Assembly: GCA_963662645.2 (NCBI GenBank)
Contig: OY759762.1
Location: 124,001-188,000, forward strand
Direction of reading: 5' to 3'
Source of the DNA: Aldehydirespirator sp963662645
GTDB lineage: Bacteria > Actinomycetota > Acidimicrobiia > Acidimicrobiales > Aldehydirespiratoraceae
DNA: 64,000 bases
Positions 8,227 through 16,435 of this stretch are shown piece by piece (position 1 is the stretch's first letter; the number at the start of each line of letters is the position of its first letter). The position numbers were made by a program, and so were the translations under genes. The notes under the pieces are model-generated. The model ran no database searches and was not told the origin of the DNA. It saw only the letters and a program-made list of their open reading frames with translations.

Positions 8227-9818
8227 ACGCTACCGGAGCGGCGGCACCGGCCAACGGCGCGTTGCACGCAACCGCGGCGCGAGACCGGGGACTGGAGCGG
8301 CTGACCACCCAGGACCATGATGCCCTCATCGTGGGCGGGGGCATCAACGGTGCCATATCTGCCCTGGCCCTGGCCACCCACGGGCTGCGCGTGGCGCTCA
8401 TCGACTCCGAGGACTTCGGTTCGGGCGTTAGCCAGGAGTCGTCCAACCTCATCTGGGGCGGCTTCAAGTACCTGCAGAGCTACGACGTGGCGCTGGTGGC
8501 CGGCTTGTGCCGCTCCCGCAATCTGCTGGCCCGCTCATACGCCAGCCGCATCCGGGAGGTGCGGTTCCTGGCCGCGCTGGGCCCCACATCGCCCTACTCG
8601 CCTGCCTACGCGGCATTGGGCGCGCACGCCTACTGGGCCCTGGGCCGATTCTCCACCGGTCGCCCCAGATTCCTCTCGTCGAGTTCGCTGGCGATGGCCG
8701 AGCCCGCCATCGATCCCGACGACATGCAGGGCGGGGTTGAGTATTCGGACTACTTGCTGGCCGACAACGACGCCCGCTTCGTGCTCCAACTCATACTCGA
8801 CGCAGTCGACAACGGCGCGGTCGCGGTGTCGAGAGTGCGCCTCGACGGCGCGGAGCGCGCCGGCCGCGGCTGGCGGGCCAGCGTGACCGACCGGCTGACG
8901 GGCGGCCGCCACTCAGTGTCTGCCAAGATCCTGGTCAACGCGGCCGGCCCTCGCGCCACGGAGCTGGCCAAGGTCACCGGCACCGCGCTGAGCCAGGAAC
9001 TGTGCTACTCGAAGGGCGCCCACATTGTCGTGCCCCAGGTGACCGAGTCCGGACGCGTGCTGGCGTTCTTCGACGACGACCAGCGGCTCTTCTACGTGAT
9101 CCCGATGGGCCACCGGTCGCTGATAGGCACGACCGACACCCGCGTCGAGGACGCGGAGGCGTCGATCACCCACGACGACCGGGACTTCCTGCTCGAACAG
9201 GCCAACGCCCGGCTGCGGCTGCCCCGAGCGCTGTGCAGCAACGACGTGATCGCGTACCGCTGCGGAGTGCGCGCCCTGGTGGTCGACGAGGGCACCGACA
9301 CCGACCGCGACTGGACCGAGCTGTCGCGCCGCCACGCCATCGAAGCCGACCAGCAACGGGGAACCGTCTCCATACTCGGCGGCAAGCTCAGCGACTGCCT
9401 CAACGTGGGCGAGGAGGTCGTCGAGGCGGCCCGCACGTGCGGCCTCGAGCCCGTAGTCCCGAGCCGGTCCTGGTTCGGTGAGCCGCCCGAGGGCATGCAG
9501 GCCCGCTTTTGCCGCAGCGCGGCGCGGGCGGGCATCGACGAGCCCGTCGCGGCGAGGCTGTGGCGCCGTCACGGCCGCCGAGCGCTCGAGGTGGCCGAGG
9601 TGGTCGGCGATTCCCGAGAGTTGGGGGCGCCTCTCAGTGATCTCGTCGAGTGCTCCGCGGCGGAGGTCATGGTCATGGCCCGCCATGAGCACATACTGAC
9701 CATGGACGACTTCCTGAGGCGCCGTACCATGCTGGCGATGCTCGAGACGGCCGAGACGCTGCGCCGCGATCCGGGGGTCGAGCGAGCCGAGAGCCTTCTG
9801 TTTCGATCAGCGGCATGA
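8223..9818 (+). CDS. glpD: FAD-dependent glycerol-3-phosphate dehydrogenase
   Basis: A 531-residue flavoprotein. The FAD-binding motif VGGGINGA (about residues 36-43) and the family pattern SSNLIWGGFKYLQ (GlpD: SS.LIHGG.RYL) are clear, and a GlpA/GlpD C-terminal helical domain follows. It oxidises sn-glycerol-3-phosphate to dihydroxyacetone phosphate at the membrane, passing electrons to quinone. The gene overlaps both neighbours by 4 bp (ATGA at 8223 and 9815), so it is coupled with the regulator and with glycerol kinase. The family is sure. Substrate specificity for a close phosphorylated polyol instead of glycerol phosphate cannot be excluded. Confidence 0.85.
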   Translation: MNATGAAAPANGALHATAARDRGLERLTTQDHDALIVGGGINGAISALALATHGLRVALIDSEDFGSGVSQESSNLIWGGFKYLQSYDVALVAGLCRSRNLLARSYASRIREVRFLAALGPTSPYSPAYAALGAHAYWALGRFSTGRPRFLSSSSLAMAEPAIDPDDMQGGVEYSDYLLADNDARFVLQLILDAVDNGAVAVSRVRLDGAERAGRGWRASVTDRLTGGRHSVSAKILVNAAGPRATELAKVTGTALSQELCYSKGAHIVVPQVTESGRVLAFFDDDQRLFYVIPMGHRSLIGTTDTRVEDAEASITHDDRDFLLEQANARLRLPRALCSNDVIAYRCGVRALVVDEGTDTDRDWTELSRRHAIEADQQRGTVSILGGKLSDCLNVGEEVVEAARTCGLEPVVPSRSWFGEPPEGMQARFCRSAARAGIDEPVAARLWRRHGRRALEVAEVVGDSRELGAPLSDLVECSAAEVMVMARHEHILTMDDFLRRRTMLAMLETAETLRRDPGVERAESLLFRSAA

Positions 9819-11299
9819 CCGTAGTCCTGGCCATCGATGCGGGCACCACCAGCGTGCGAACCATCGCGTTCGACGACTCCGGCCGGATCGTCGCCTCGGC
9901 CCAGCGCGAGTTCCCCCAGTACTTCCCGATGCCCGGGCGCGTGGAGCACGACGCCTCCGAGATATGGAGCGCGGTGCAGTCCACTCTGGGAGAGGTGGCC
10001 GGCGGGCTGGAGGAGCCTCCTGCGGCCATCGGCGTGACCAACCAGCGCGAGACGGTGGTGGCCTGGCGCCGGCAGAGTTCCGAGCCCGTCCATCGGGCCA
10101 TCGTGTGGCAGGACCGCCGGACCGCGCCCCGCTGTGCCCAACTCGAGAAGGACGGTGCGCTGCCAATGGTGCGCGAGCGCACCGGCCTGGTGCTCGACCC
10201 GTACTTCTCGGCCTCGAAGCTCGAGTGGATGCTCACTGAGGGCGGTGTGGAAGTGGGCGCCGACCTCGCGCTGGGGACGATCGACAGCTGGATCTTGTGG
10301 AACCTCACCGGCGGCAAGGTTCACGCCACCGACGCCACCAACGCCGCCCGCACCATGTTGTTCGACATCGGCGCGCTGCGGTGGCATCCCGAACTGTGCT
10401 CGCTGTTCGGCGTTCCCATCGAGGCGCTGCCGCAGGTGCGGCCCTCCAGCGGCACGTTCGGAGTCACGGCCTCGAGCGCGGCGTGCGGCCCGGGTGTGGC
10501 GATCGCCGGTGTCGCCGGTGACCAGCACGCCGCCCTCTTCGGTCAGGCCGCCTTCGCTCCGGGCGACGCCAAGAACACCTACGGCACCGGCTCGTTCGTG
10601 CTGATGAACGTCGGGGCAGAGGTCCCGCCGCCGGTGGACGGCCTGCTCACGACCGTCGCCTGGCTGCTGGACACGCCGCAGGGACCGGCCCCGACGTACG
10701 CGCTGGAGGGAGCGATCTTCGCCACCGGGGCCGCCGTCCAGTGGCTCCGGGACGGCCTCGGGATCATTGAGCAGGCCGCCCAGATCGAGGAGCTGGCGCA
10801 GCAGTGCGACTCGACCGGCGGGGTGTTCATGGTCCCGGCCTTCGCGGGGCTCGGCAGCCCGCACTGGGATCCCTACGCCCGCGGCGTCCTCGTCGGCCTC
10901 ACCCGGGGCACCGGGCGGGCCGAGGTCGCCCGGGCCGCGGTGGAGGCGATGGCCTACCAGACACGCGACGTCGTCGAGGCGATGGCGGCCGCCACCTCCA
11001 CACGGGTCCGCAGCCTGCGCGTGGATGGGGGCGCGTCGGTGATGGACTCCATGCTGCAACTGCAGGCCGACCAGCTCGGCGTGGCCGTGCAGCGTCCCAA
11101 GCTCCAGGAGGCGACCGCTCTCGGGGCCGCCTACCTGGCCGGGCTGGCCACCGGCGCCTGGCCTTCGCTGGAGGCCATCGCCGGGCACTGGGAACTCGAC
11201 TTCGAGGCCGTCCCCCGCGCCGAGAGGGGACCCGCCGACGCCGCCTACGCCGACTGGAAGCGGGCCGTCGAGCGCAGCAAGGGCTGGGCGACCGGATGA
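9815..11299 (+). CDS. glpK: Glycerol kinase (FGGY family)
   Basis: A 494-residue FGGY kinase of typical GlpK length. The N-terminal phosphate-binding loop is IDAGTTSVR; TNQRETVVAW, AIVWQDRRTA and DPYFSASKLEW line the glycerol site as in GlpK, and GTIDSWILWNLTGG and AGDQHAALFGQ are further hallmarks. It phosphorylates glycerol to glycerol-3-phosphate, the substrate of the preceding dehydrogenase, so the two genes form a complete glycerol-to-DHAP step. The stop lies in the first unit of a 35-bp tandem repeat. Confidence 0.92.
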   Translation: MTVVLAIDAGTTSVRTIAFDDSGRIVASAQREFPQYFPMPGRVEHDASEIWSAVQSTLGEVAGGLEEPPAAIGVTNQRETVVAWRRQSSEPVHRAIVWQDRRTAPRCAQLEKDGALPMVRERTGLVLDPYFSASKLEWMLTEGGVEVGADLALGTIDSWILWNLTGGKVHATDATNAARTMLFDIGALRWHPELCSLFGVPIEALPQVRPSSGTFGVTASSAACGPGVAIAGVAGDQHAALFGQAAFAPGDAKNTYGTGSFVLMNVGAEVPPPVDGLLTTVAWLLDTPQGPAPTYALEGAIFATGAAVQWLRDGLGIIEQAAQIEELAQQCDSTGGVFMVPAFAGLGSPHWDPYARGVLVGLTRGTGRAEVARAAVEAMAYQTRDVVEAMAAATSTRVRSLRVDGGASVMDSMLQLQADQLGVAVQRPKLQEATALGAAYLAGLATGAWPSLEAIAGHWELDFEAVPRAERGPADAAYADWKRAVERSKGWATG

Positions 11300-11370
11300 G
11301 CGCGGTGGCAACAGATGGCAGGGCGACCGGATGAGCGCGGTGGCAACAGACAGCTGGGCGACCGGATGAG
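11286..11370 (+). repeat. 35-bp tandem repeat spanning the glpK/SDR junction
   Basis: About 2.4 copies of a 35-bp unit starting GGGCGACCGGATGAG, at 11286, 11321 and 11356. Every unit contains ATGA, an overlapping start/stop. The first ATGA ends glpK (TGA 11297-11299) and the last supplies the SDR start (ATG 11366). The middle copy is an extra start codon. As at 7291-7421, the duplication covers a coupled stop/start junction. Confidence 0.88.
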
Positions 11371-12076
11371 TCGGGTCGCGGTGGTTACTGGTGCGGCCGG
11401 CGCCATCGGCTCGGCGGTGTGCAGCCGCCTCGGCAAGGGCGGCGACATAGTCGTCGGCCTCGATGCCTTGCCCAGTGCCACCTCCGGAGCTTCTCAGACC
11501 ATCGCCTGCGAGATATCCGACGAGGAGTCGGTGACCGCGGCCTTCGAGGCGATCCGCGATCAGCACGGTGACCCGACCGTGCTCGTCAACAACGCAGGCG
11601 TCACCGGGGCCGGGGGAGTGGAGGACGAGAGCCCCGAGGACTGGCGGCGCATCATCGACGTGAACCTGACCGGTGCCTACCTGTGCACCCGCCAGGTCGT
11701 GGCGGGCATGCGAGCGGCCGGCGGGGGCCGGATCGTCAACATCGCGTCCGTCAACGCCCGATTCGGCGGATCGCCCCTGTCGGGTCCGGCCTACGCGGCC
11801 AGCAAGGGCGGACTGGTCACCCTCAGCCGCTTCCTGGCCCTGCACCACGCCGCCGACAACATCACCGTCAACGCGGTGGCCCCCGGACCCCATGACACGC
11901 CCATGTGGCACGCCCTCGACCCCGCATGGCGCGAGCGCATACTGGCGACGGTGCCCGGCGACGCGCCCGGCGACCCCGACGACCTGGCCGCGATCGTGGA
12001 CTTCCTTTGCGGACCGCACGCCGGCTACATCACGGGCGCCACCATCGACGTCAACGGCGGTCAGTGGATGGGCTGA
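11366..12076 (+). CDS. Short-chain dehydrogenase/reductase (SDR)
   Basis: A 236-residue classical SDR. The cofactor loop is TGAAGAIG, the NNAG motif follows strand 4, and the catalytic Ser (IASVN) and YAASK complete the active site. The start at ATG 11366 (MSRVAVVTGA) is the last ATG of the tandem repeat; the open frame extends upstream through the repeat but would add non-family residues. It is the last gene of the glycerol/polyol operon and may oxidise the imported compound or a breakdown product. It resembles FabG-like dehydrogenases in general, so the substrate is open. Confidence 0.87.
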   Translation: MSRVAVVTGAAGAIGSAVCSRLGKGGDIVVGLDALPSATSGASQTIACEISDEESVTAAFEAIRDQHGDPTVLVNNAGVTGAGGVEDESPEDWRRIIDVNLTGAYLCTRQVVAGMRAAGGGRIVNIASVNARFGGSPLSGPAYAASKGGLVTLSRFLALHHAADNITVNAVAPGPHDTPMWHALDPAWRERILATVPGDAPGDPDDLAAIVDFLCGPHAGYITGATIDVNGGQWMG

Positions 12077-12100
12077 GAGGCCGAGCTAAGTTCGGGTGCC

Positions 12101-13111
12101 GTGGCGAATAGCCGGCCGACCATCAAGGACATCGCCCGGGTGACGGGGGTCTCGGTGGCCACGGTCAGCCGCGCCCTGCGCGATCTTCCCTACGTGGCGC
12201 CCGCGACCCGCTCCAGGGTGGTTGAGGCGGCAGCCGAACTCGAGTACGCGGCCCACCCTCAGGCCTCGCGCCTCGCGTCGGGACGGACCTGGACCATCGG
12301 CGTTGTGGCGCCGCAATTCGGGACGTGGTTCCCGTTCCGGGCGCTGGGCGGCATCAACTCGGTGTTCGCCAAGGCCGGCTACGACGTGCTGATCTCCATG
12401 ATGACCGCCCCCGGGGACCGCCGGCGCTTCCTGAACGATGCCCGTTCCTTCTGCCGGCGCGTTGACGGGATAGTCCTCATCGACACGTTCGTCAGCGTCG
12501 AGGGGGACTCCGCCGACGCCTTCTTCGATCGGCCGGTCGTCGCCGTGGGCGAGAAGCTCGAGGGCGCCTCGTCGATCACCATCGACAACCGGCTCGCCGC
12601 TCGGCGGGCCAGCGAGCATCTCCTCGAGATGGGCCATGAGCGCATCGGTCTCGTCGCGGGACCTCCTCTGCCGGACCTGCCCACGCCGGTGCCCGAACAG
12701 CGCCACCTCGGCTACCAGGACGCCCTGCGAGCCGCAGGGTTAACGGTCGATCCCGAACTGGTCGTCGACGGCGGATGGACCGCGGCCGGCGGCGCCGCTG
12801 CACTGTCGAGGCTCCTCGAATGCTCGAGCCCGCCCACCGCGGTGTTCTGCATGTCCGACGAGATGGCCTTCGGCGTGCTGCGAGAGGCCGCGAGGTGCGG
12901 TCTGGCCGCGCCCGGCGACCTCTCTGTGATCGGGTTCGACGACCACGATCTGGCCGGCGCGCTGGGGCTCACCACCATGCGCCAGGCAGTGGACGAGATG
13001 GGAGTCCGGGCCGCGGAGACCGTGATGGCGCTGATCGACGGCGAGCCGGTCGCCGACATCACCTGGGATGTGCCCCTCATGGTGCGGGAGACTACGGCCG
13101 CAGCGGGTTGA
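12101..13111 (+). CDS. LacI-family transcriptional regulator
   Basis: A 336-residue LacI-type repressor. The helix-turn-helix is at the N-terminus (TIKDIARVTGVSVATVSRALR, residues 7-27), with a hinge helix about 45-55 and a periplasmic-binding-protein-like effector domain after that. The start is GTG 12101. It directly precedes the second ABC operon, whose promoter carries a near-palindromic LacI-type operator 33 bp after this gene's stop. Two more copies of that operator precede the alpha-glucosidase and the ATPase gene, so it probably represses all three until its sugar inducer binds. Confidence 0.9.
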   Translation: MANSRPTIKDIARVTGVSVATVSRALRDLPYVAPATRSRVVEAAAELEYAAHPQASRLASGRTWTIGVVAPQFGTWFPFRALGGINSVFAKAGYDVLISMMTAPGDRRRFLNDARSFCRRVDGIVLIDTFVSVEGDSADAFFDRPVVAVGEKLEGASSITIDNRLAARRASEHLLEMGHERIGLVAGPPLPDLPTPVPEQRHLGYQDALRAAGLTVDPELVVDGGWTAAGGAAALSRLLECSSPPTAVFCMSDEMAFGVLREAARCGLAAPGDLSVIGFDDHDLAGALGLTTMRQAVDEMGVRAAETVMALIDGEPVADITWDVPLMVRETTAAAG

Positions 13112-13136
13112 ATTTGAGCGCCTCGTGCGCTACTGT
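13108..13136 (+). promoter_or_regulatory. Promoter of the second sugar ABC operon
   Basis: TTGAAT (13108-13113) and TACTGT (13131-13136) are separated by exactly 17 bp. The -35 box overlaps the stop codon of the LacI gene. The operator at 13144-13157 lies 8 bp downstream of the -10 box, covering the predicted transcription start, a position suited to repression. Confidence 0.65.
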
Positions 13137-13143
13137 GCCCCTC

Positions 13144-13157
13144 TGTAAACGTTTGCA
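13144..13157 (+). promoter_or_regulatory. LacI-type operator 1 (TGTAAACGTTTGCA)
   Basis: A near-perfect 14-bp palindrome centred on a CG step, the classic LacI/GalR operator form. It recurs at 20774-20787 (TGTAAACGTTTGCG) and 24813-24826 (CGTAAACGCTTGCA). The ribosome site GGGAGG and ATG 13175 follow within 20 bp. Confidence 0.8.
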
Positions 13158-13174
13158 TCCCTGGGAGGGAAACC

Positions 13175-14611
13175 ATGAGAAAGCACTCGCGCCTATGGCT
13201 GATCCTCGGCGCTCTGCTCGCCTTCGCCCTGGTGGCGGCAGCCTGCGGTGACGATGACGACGAGCCCGAAGCTGCGCCGGCCACCACCGCCGCACCTGCC
13301 GATGACATGGCCGACGACGACGGCACGGCCGACGACATGGCCGACGAGGACGAAGGCCGTGACGACCACGAAGATGACGTGGCCGCCGACGACATGGCCG
13401 CCGACGACATGTCGCTTGCCGGTACTTCCGTCGAGATACTCGGTCCCGAGACGGGCGCCGAAGCCGAGGGCTTCCTGGCAGCCTTCGCGCCGTTCGAGGA
13501 GCGCACCGGCATCGACGTGCAGTACACCGGCACCCGCGACGCCACCACCGAGCTGAACCTGGCCCTCGAGGCCGGCGAGCCGCCCGACATAGTGGTCATT
13601 CCCCAGCCGGGCCGGATCATCCAGTTCGCCGAGTCCGGTGACGCGGTCGCCGTTCCCGACTCGGTCATGGGCAACATCGGCGGCTCCTACGACTCTTTCT
13701 GGTTCGACCTGGCCTCCACAGGCGGCAGCGTCTACGGCGTGCCCAACAAGGGCGACGTGAAGAGCCTGGTCTGGTACAGCCCGCAGGGCTTCGCCGACAA
13801 CGGCTACGAAATACCGGCGACCTGGGCCGACCTCGAGGCCCTCACCGAGCAGATGAAGGCCGACGGGAACGTTCCGTGGTGCGTCGGCATCGAGTCCGGC
13901 GACGCCACCGGCTGGGCCTTCACCGACTGGATGGAGGACATGATGCTGCGCCTCCACGGTCCCGACGTCTACGACCAGTGGGTGTCCAACGAGATCCCGT
14001 TCAACGACGCCCGCGTCGTCGACGTGGCCACCTTCGTCGGCGACATCTGGTTCGCCGAGGGCAACGTCCTCGGTGGGCGCGACCTGATCGCCACCACCGG
14101 GTTCAAGGAGGCCGCCCTGCCGGTCGCCAGTGGCGACTGCATGATGCACCGCCAGGCCAACTTCGCGGGCGCGTTCTTCACCGAGATCGGCGCTTCGCTC
14201 GGCCCCGACGGCGATGTCAACGTCTTCTACCTGCCGACCGTCAGCGACGAGTTCGGCCAGGTGGTCCTGGGCGCCGGCACCCACGCGGTCGCTTTCACGG
14301 ACAAGCCCGAGACTCTGGCCGTGCTGGAGTACATCGGCACCGCCGAGTACGCCGACACCCGCATCAGGGCCGACAAGGGCGGCTTCCTGTCGCCCAACCG
14401 CGACCACGACACCTCGCTGTACTCCTCGGACTTCGACCGCACGCTGGCCGAGATCCTGGTGAGCGCCAGCCCGTTCCGCTTCGACGCATCCGACCTGATG
14501 CCCGGCGAGGTGGGAGCAGGCGAGTTCTGGCGCTCGGGGACCGACTTTGTGTCGGGCGCCAAGACCGCGGAGGAGTTCGCCGAGGACGTCCAGGACGCCT
14601 GGCCGTCCTGA
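13175..14611 (+). CDS. Sugar ABC transporter, lipoprotein substrate-binding protein
   Basis: A 478-residue family-1 binding protein with a lipoprotein signal: basic n-region, hydrophobic core and lipobox VAAAC (C24). An unusually acidic linker rich in Asp/Ala/Met repeats (about residues 26-85, DDMADDD-like) precedes the sugar-binding fold. The fold includes AGEPPDIVVIPQPG and GVPNKGDVKSLVWY, close to alpha-glucoside binding proteins of the AglE type. It is under the LacI-type operator 1. With the alpha-glucosidase regulated by the same operator, an alpha-glucoside ligand is likely but not proven. Confidence 0.9.
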   Translation: MRKHSRLWLILGALLAFALVAAACGDDDDEPEAAPATTAAPADDMADDDGTADDMADEDEGRDDHEDDVAADDMAADDMSLAGTSVEILGPETGAEAEGFLAAFAPFEERTGIDVQYTGTRDATTELNLALEAGEPPDIVVIPQPGRIIQFAESGDAVAVPDSVMGNIGGSYDSFWFDLASTGGSVYGVPNKGDVKSLVWYSPQGFADNGYEIPATWADLEALTEQMKADGNVPWCVGIESGDATGWAFTDWMEDMMLRLHGPDVYDQWVSNEIPFNDARVVDVATFVGDIWFAEGNVLGGRDLIATTGFKEAALPVASGDCMMHRQANFAGAFFTEIGASLGPDGDVNVFYLPTVSDEFGQVVLGAGTHAVAFTDKPETLAVLEYIGTAEYADTRIRADKGGFLSPNRDHDTSLYSSDFDRTLAEILVSASPFRFDASDLMPGEVGAGEFWRSGTDFVSGAKTAEEFAEDVQDAWPS

Positions 14612-14641
14612 CATACGGCAACCGAGGGCACACCGACCCCC

Positions 14642-14676
14642 AGGTGTGTGGGGGGTGGTCCACCCCCCACACACCT
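14642..14676 (+). terminator. 15-bp hairpin between binding protein and permease genes
   Basis: A perfect inverted repeat (14642-14656 with 14662-14676) with a 5-nt GGTCC loop lies 31 bp past the binding-protein stop. No U-run follows. It matches the arrangement at 4303-4340 and probably limits read-through to the permeases or stabilises binding-protein mRNA. Confidence 0.65.
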
Positions 14677-14753
14677 TCCCCACGCCACTAGTGTCGCCCC
14701 GGCCGCCGCTCGCCGCGGCGACGACTGATTGACGAACTGAGAGGCCGAGGCCC

Positions 14754-16376
14754 GTGGACCAGTTCATCACCATGATCATCACGGTGGTGGTGTCGCTGGC
14801 CGCGGCCGCGATCGTCTTCGTCGGAGCCGACCGGGCCGTCGACCAGGCCGTGCCCCGCTGGCCCGTCTTCACCGGTGCGGCCGGCGCGGTGGCGGGCCTA
14901 GTCCTGGGGGCCGCGGCCCAGCACAACGGCTGGGTGCCTGCCGGACCCGCTGTCGGCGGGCCGCTGAAGGCGGGCTGGCTCATAATCCTGGCCGGCGCAG
15001 CCGTCGGAGCAGCGCTCGCTGCGGGCGCGGGCCGCCTGCTCCAGCCGCCGCGCGAGCGCCGCAACGCGTGGGAGAGCCGGCTGAGGCCGTGGGTCTTCGC
15101 CGGGCCCGCGCTGGCCTTCGTGGCCATCGGGCTCGTCATCCCCGGCCTCCGCACCGTCTTCCTGTCGTTCAAGAACGGCCCCAGGGGCCGCGAGCCCGGC
15201 TTCACCCTCGAGCACTACACCGACATCTTCACCGACGACGAGTACTTCACCGTCGAGGGATGGGCGCAGATCTTCACCAGCCGCCTCTTCATCGCCGGTC
15301 TGGCCGCGGCGGTGGTGGCCGCAGCGGCCGCGTGGGCCAGTGCCGCCCGGATCGTGGGGACCACCAAGCAGATCGCAGCCGCGAGCCGCCTGATGAAGGC
15401 GCTGGGCCTCGCGGCGGCCGTGCTCGTCGTGGCGCCGATCGTCGGGTTCGTCGAGTCGCTGGCCCGCGACCCGAACCAGTCGGCGATCATGGACGTGCTG
15501 ACCGTGATCGTCTCGAGCCGGGTGTCGCTCTGGGTGGTGGTGGTGCTGGCCGCGGGATCGCTCCTCGTCTGGACGCTGTCCCGGATCCGAAGCCAGAGGC
15601 TGGAGCTCGACTGGGGTGCCCCGTCATCGTCGATGATGCTGGCCCTGGCGGCGGTCCTGCTGGTGTTCGGCGCGCTGTCGACCCTTCACGCCGTCGTGTG
15701 GAACAACGTCTGGTGGGTGGTCACGGTGGCCGGGCTCTCCACCGCGCTGGGGCTGATGCTGGCCGTGCTGGCCGAGCGGGCCCGGGGGGAGCGGTTCGCC
15801 AAGACGCTGATCTTCATGCCCATGGCCATCTCCATGGTCGGCGCAGCCGTCATCTGGGACTTCATGTACGAGGTTCAGCCCACCGGCAACCAGACCGGGC
15901 TCTTCAACGCGGTGCTCCAGGGGCTGGGCTTCAGCAGCCGGGGCTTCTTCATCAACTCCTCCATGATCCCGTGGAACAACTTCTGGATCATGTTCATCAT
16001 GGTGTGGATCCAAACCGGATTCGCCATGGTTGTGCTGTCGGCGGCCATCCGGGCGGTGCCCGACGAACTGCTGGAGGCCGCCCGGGTGGACGGTGCCAGC
16101 GAGACCCAGAGCTTCTGGCGGGTCGTGATGCCCCAGATCCGTCCGACCATCATCGTGGTCGTGACCACGCTCATCGTCATCGTCACCAAGGTGTTCGACC
16201 TGGTGAAGGCCACCACCAACGGCGCCAACCGCACCAACGTGCTGGCCAACGAGATGTTCGACCAGCTGCGCGACCGCAACTTCACGTCCAGCAGCGCGTT
16301 CGCGGTGGTGCTGCTGGCGCTGGTGGTGCCGGTGATGATCTTCAACATCCGCCGGCTGCAGAAGGACCTGGCATGA
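14754..16376 (+). CDS. Sugar ABC transporter permease with long N-terminal membrane extension
   Basis: A 540-residue permease; ordinary MalF/AglF-type subunits have about 290-330. The C-terminal half holds the standard permease domain with the EAA loop LLEAARVDGASETQSFWRV. The extra N-terminal region contains several additional hydrophobic segments (for example ITVVVSLAAAAIVFVG, FTGAAGAVAGLVLG and LIILAGAAVGAALA), and there is a further hydrophobic block in the middle. GTG 14754 is the start that fits, with a weak GAGG just before. It is coupled to the next permease by a duplicated ATGA junction. It is longer than usual, but nothing indicates a frameshift. Confidence 0.85.
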   Translation: MDQFITMIITVVVSLAAAAIVFVGADRAVDQAVPRWPVFTGAAGAVAGLVLGAAAQHNGWVPAGPAVGGPLKAGWLIILAGAAVGAALAAGAGRLLQPPRERRNAWESRLRPWVFAGPALAFVAIGLVIPGLRTVFLSFKNGPRGREPGFTLEHYTDIFTDDEYFTVEGWAQIFTSRLFIAGLAAAVVAAAAAWASAARIVGTTKQIAAASRLMKALGLAAAVLVVAPIVGFVESLARDPNQSAIMDVLTVIVSSRVSLWVVVVLAAGSLLVWTLSRIRSQRLELDWGAPSSSMMLALAAVLLVFGALSTLHAVVWNNVWWVVTVAGLSTALGLMLAVLAERARGERFAKTLIFMPMAISMVGAAVIWDFMYEVQPTGNQTGLFNAVLQGLGFSSRGFFINSSMIPWNNFWIMFIMVWIQTGFAMVVLSAAIRAVPDELLEAARVDGASETQSFWRVVMPQIRPTIIVVVTTLIVIVTKVFDLVKATTNGANRTNVLANEMFDQLRDRNFTSSSAFAVVLLALVVPVMIFNIRRLQKDLA

Positions 16377-16435
16377 CCGCCCCTGCTGCGATCCCGCTCG
16401 GGTGTCGGGCATGACCGCCCCCGCGACGATCCCGC
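16371..16435 (+). repeat. 38-bp direct repeat duplicating a permease start
   Basis: GCATGACCGCCCC and the following 14 bases occur at 16371 and, slightly diverged, at 16409. The first copy overlaps the upstream permease stop (ATGA at 16373) and opens a 13-codon frame (MTAPAAIPLGCRA). That frame ends at the ATGA holding the true start of the next permease at 16411. It is the third duplicated stop/start junction in these operons. Confidence 0.85.

Noticed and set aside
9569..12019. 816-codon minus-strand frame opposite glpD, glpK and the SDR gene
   Set aside because: Shadow of three clear genes; composition is typical of antisense frames (His/Gly/Arg-rich).
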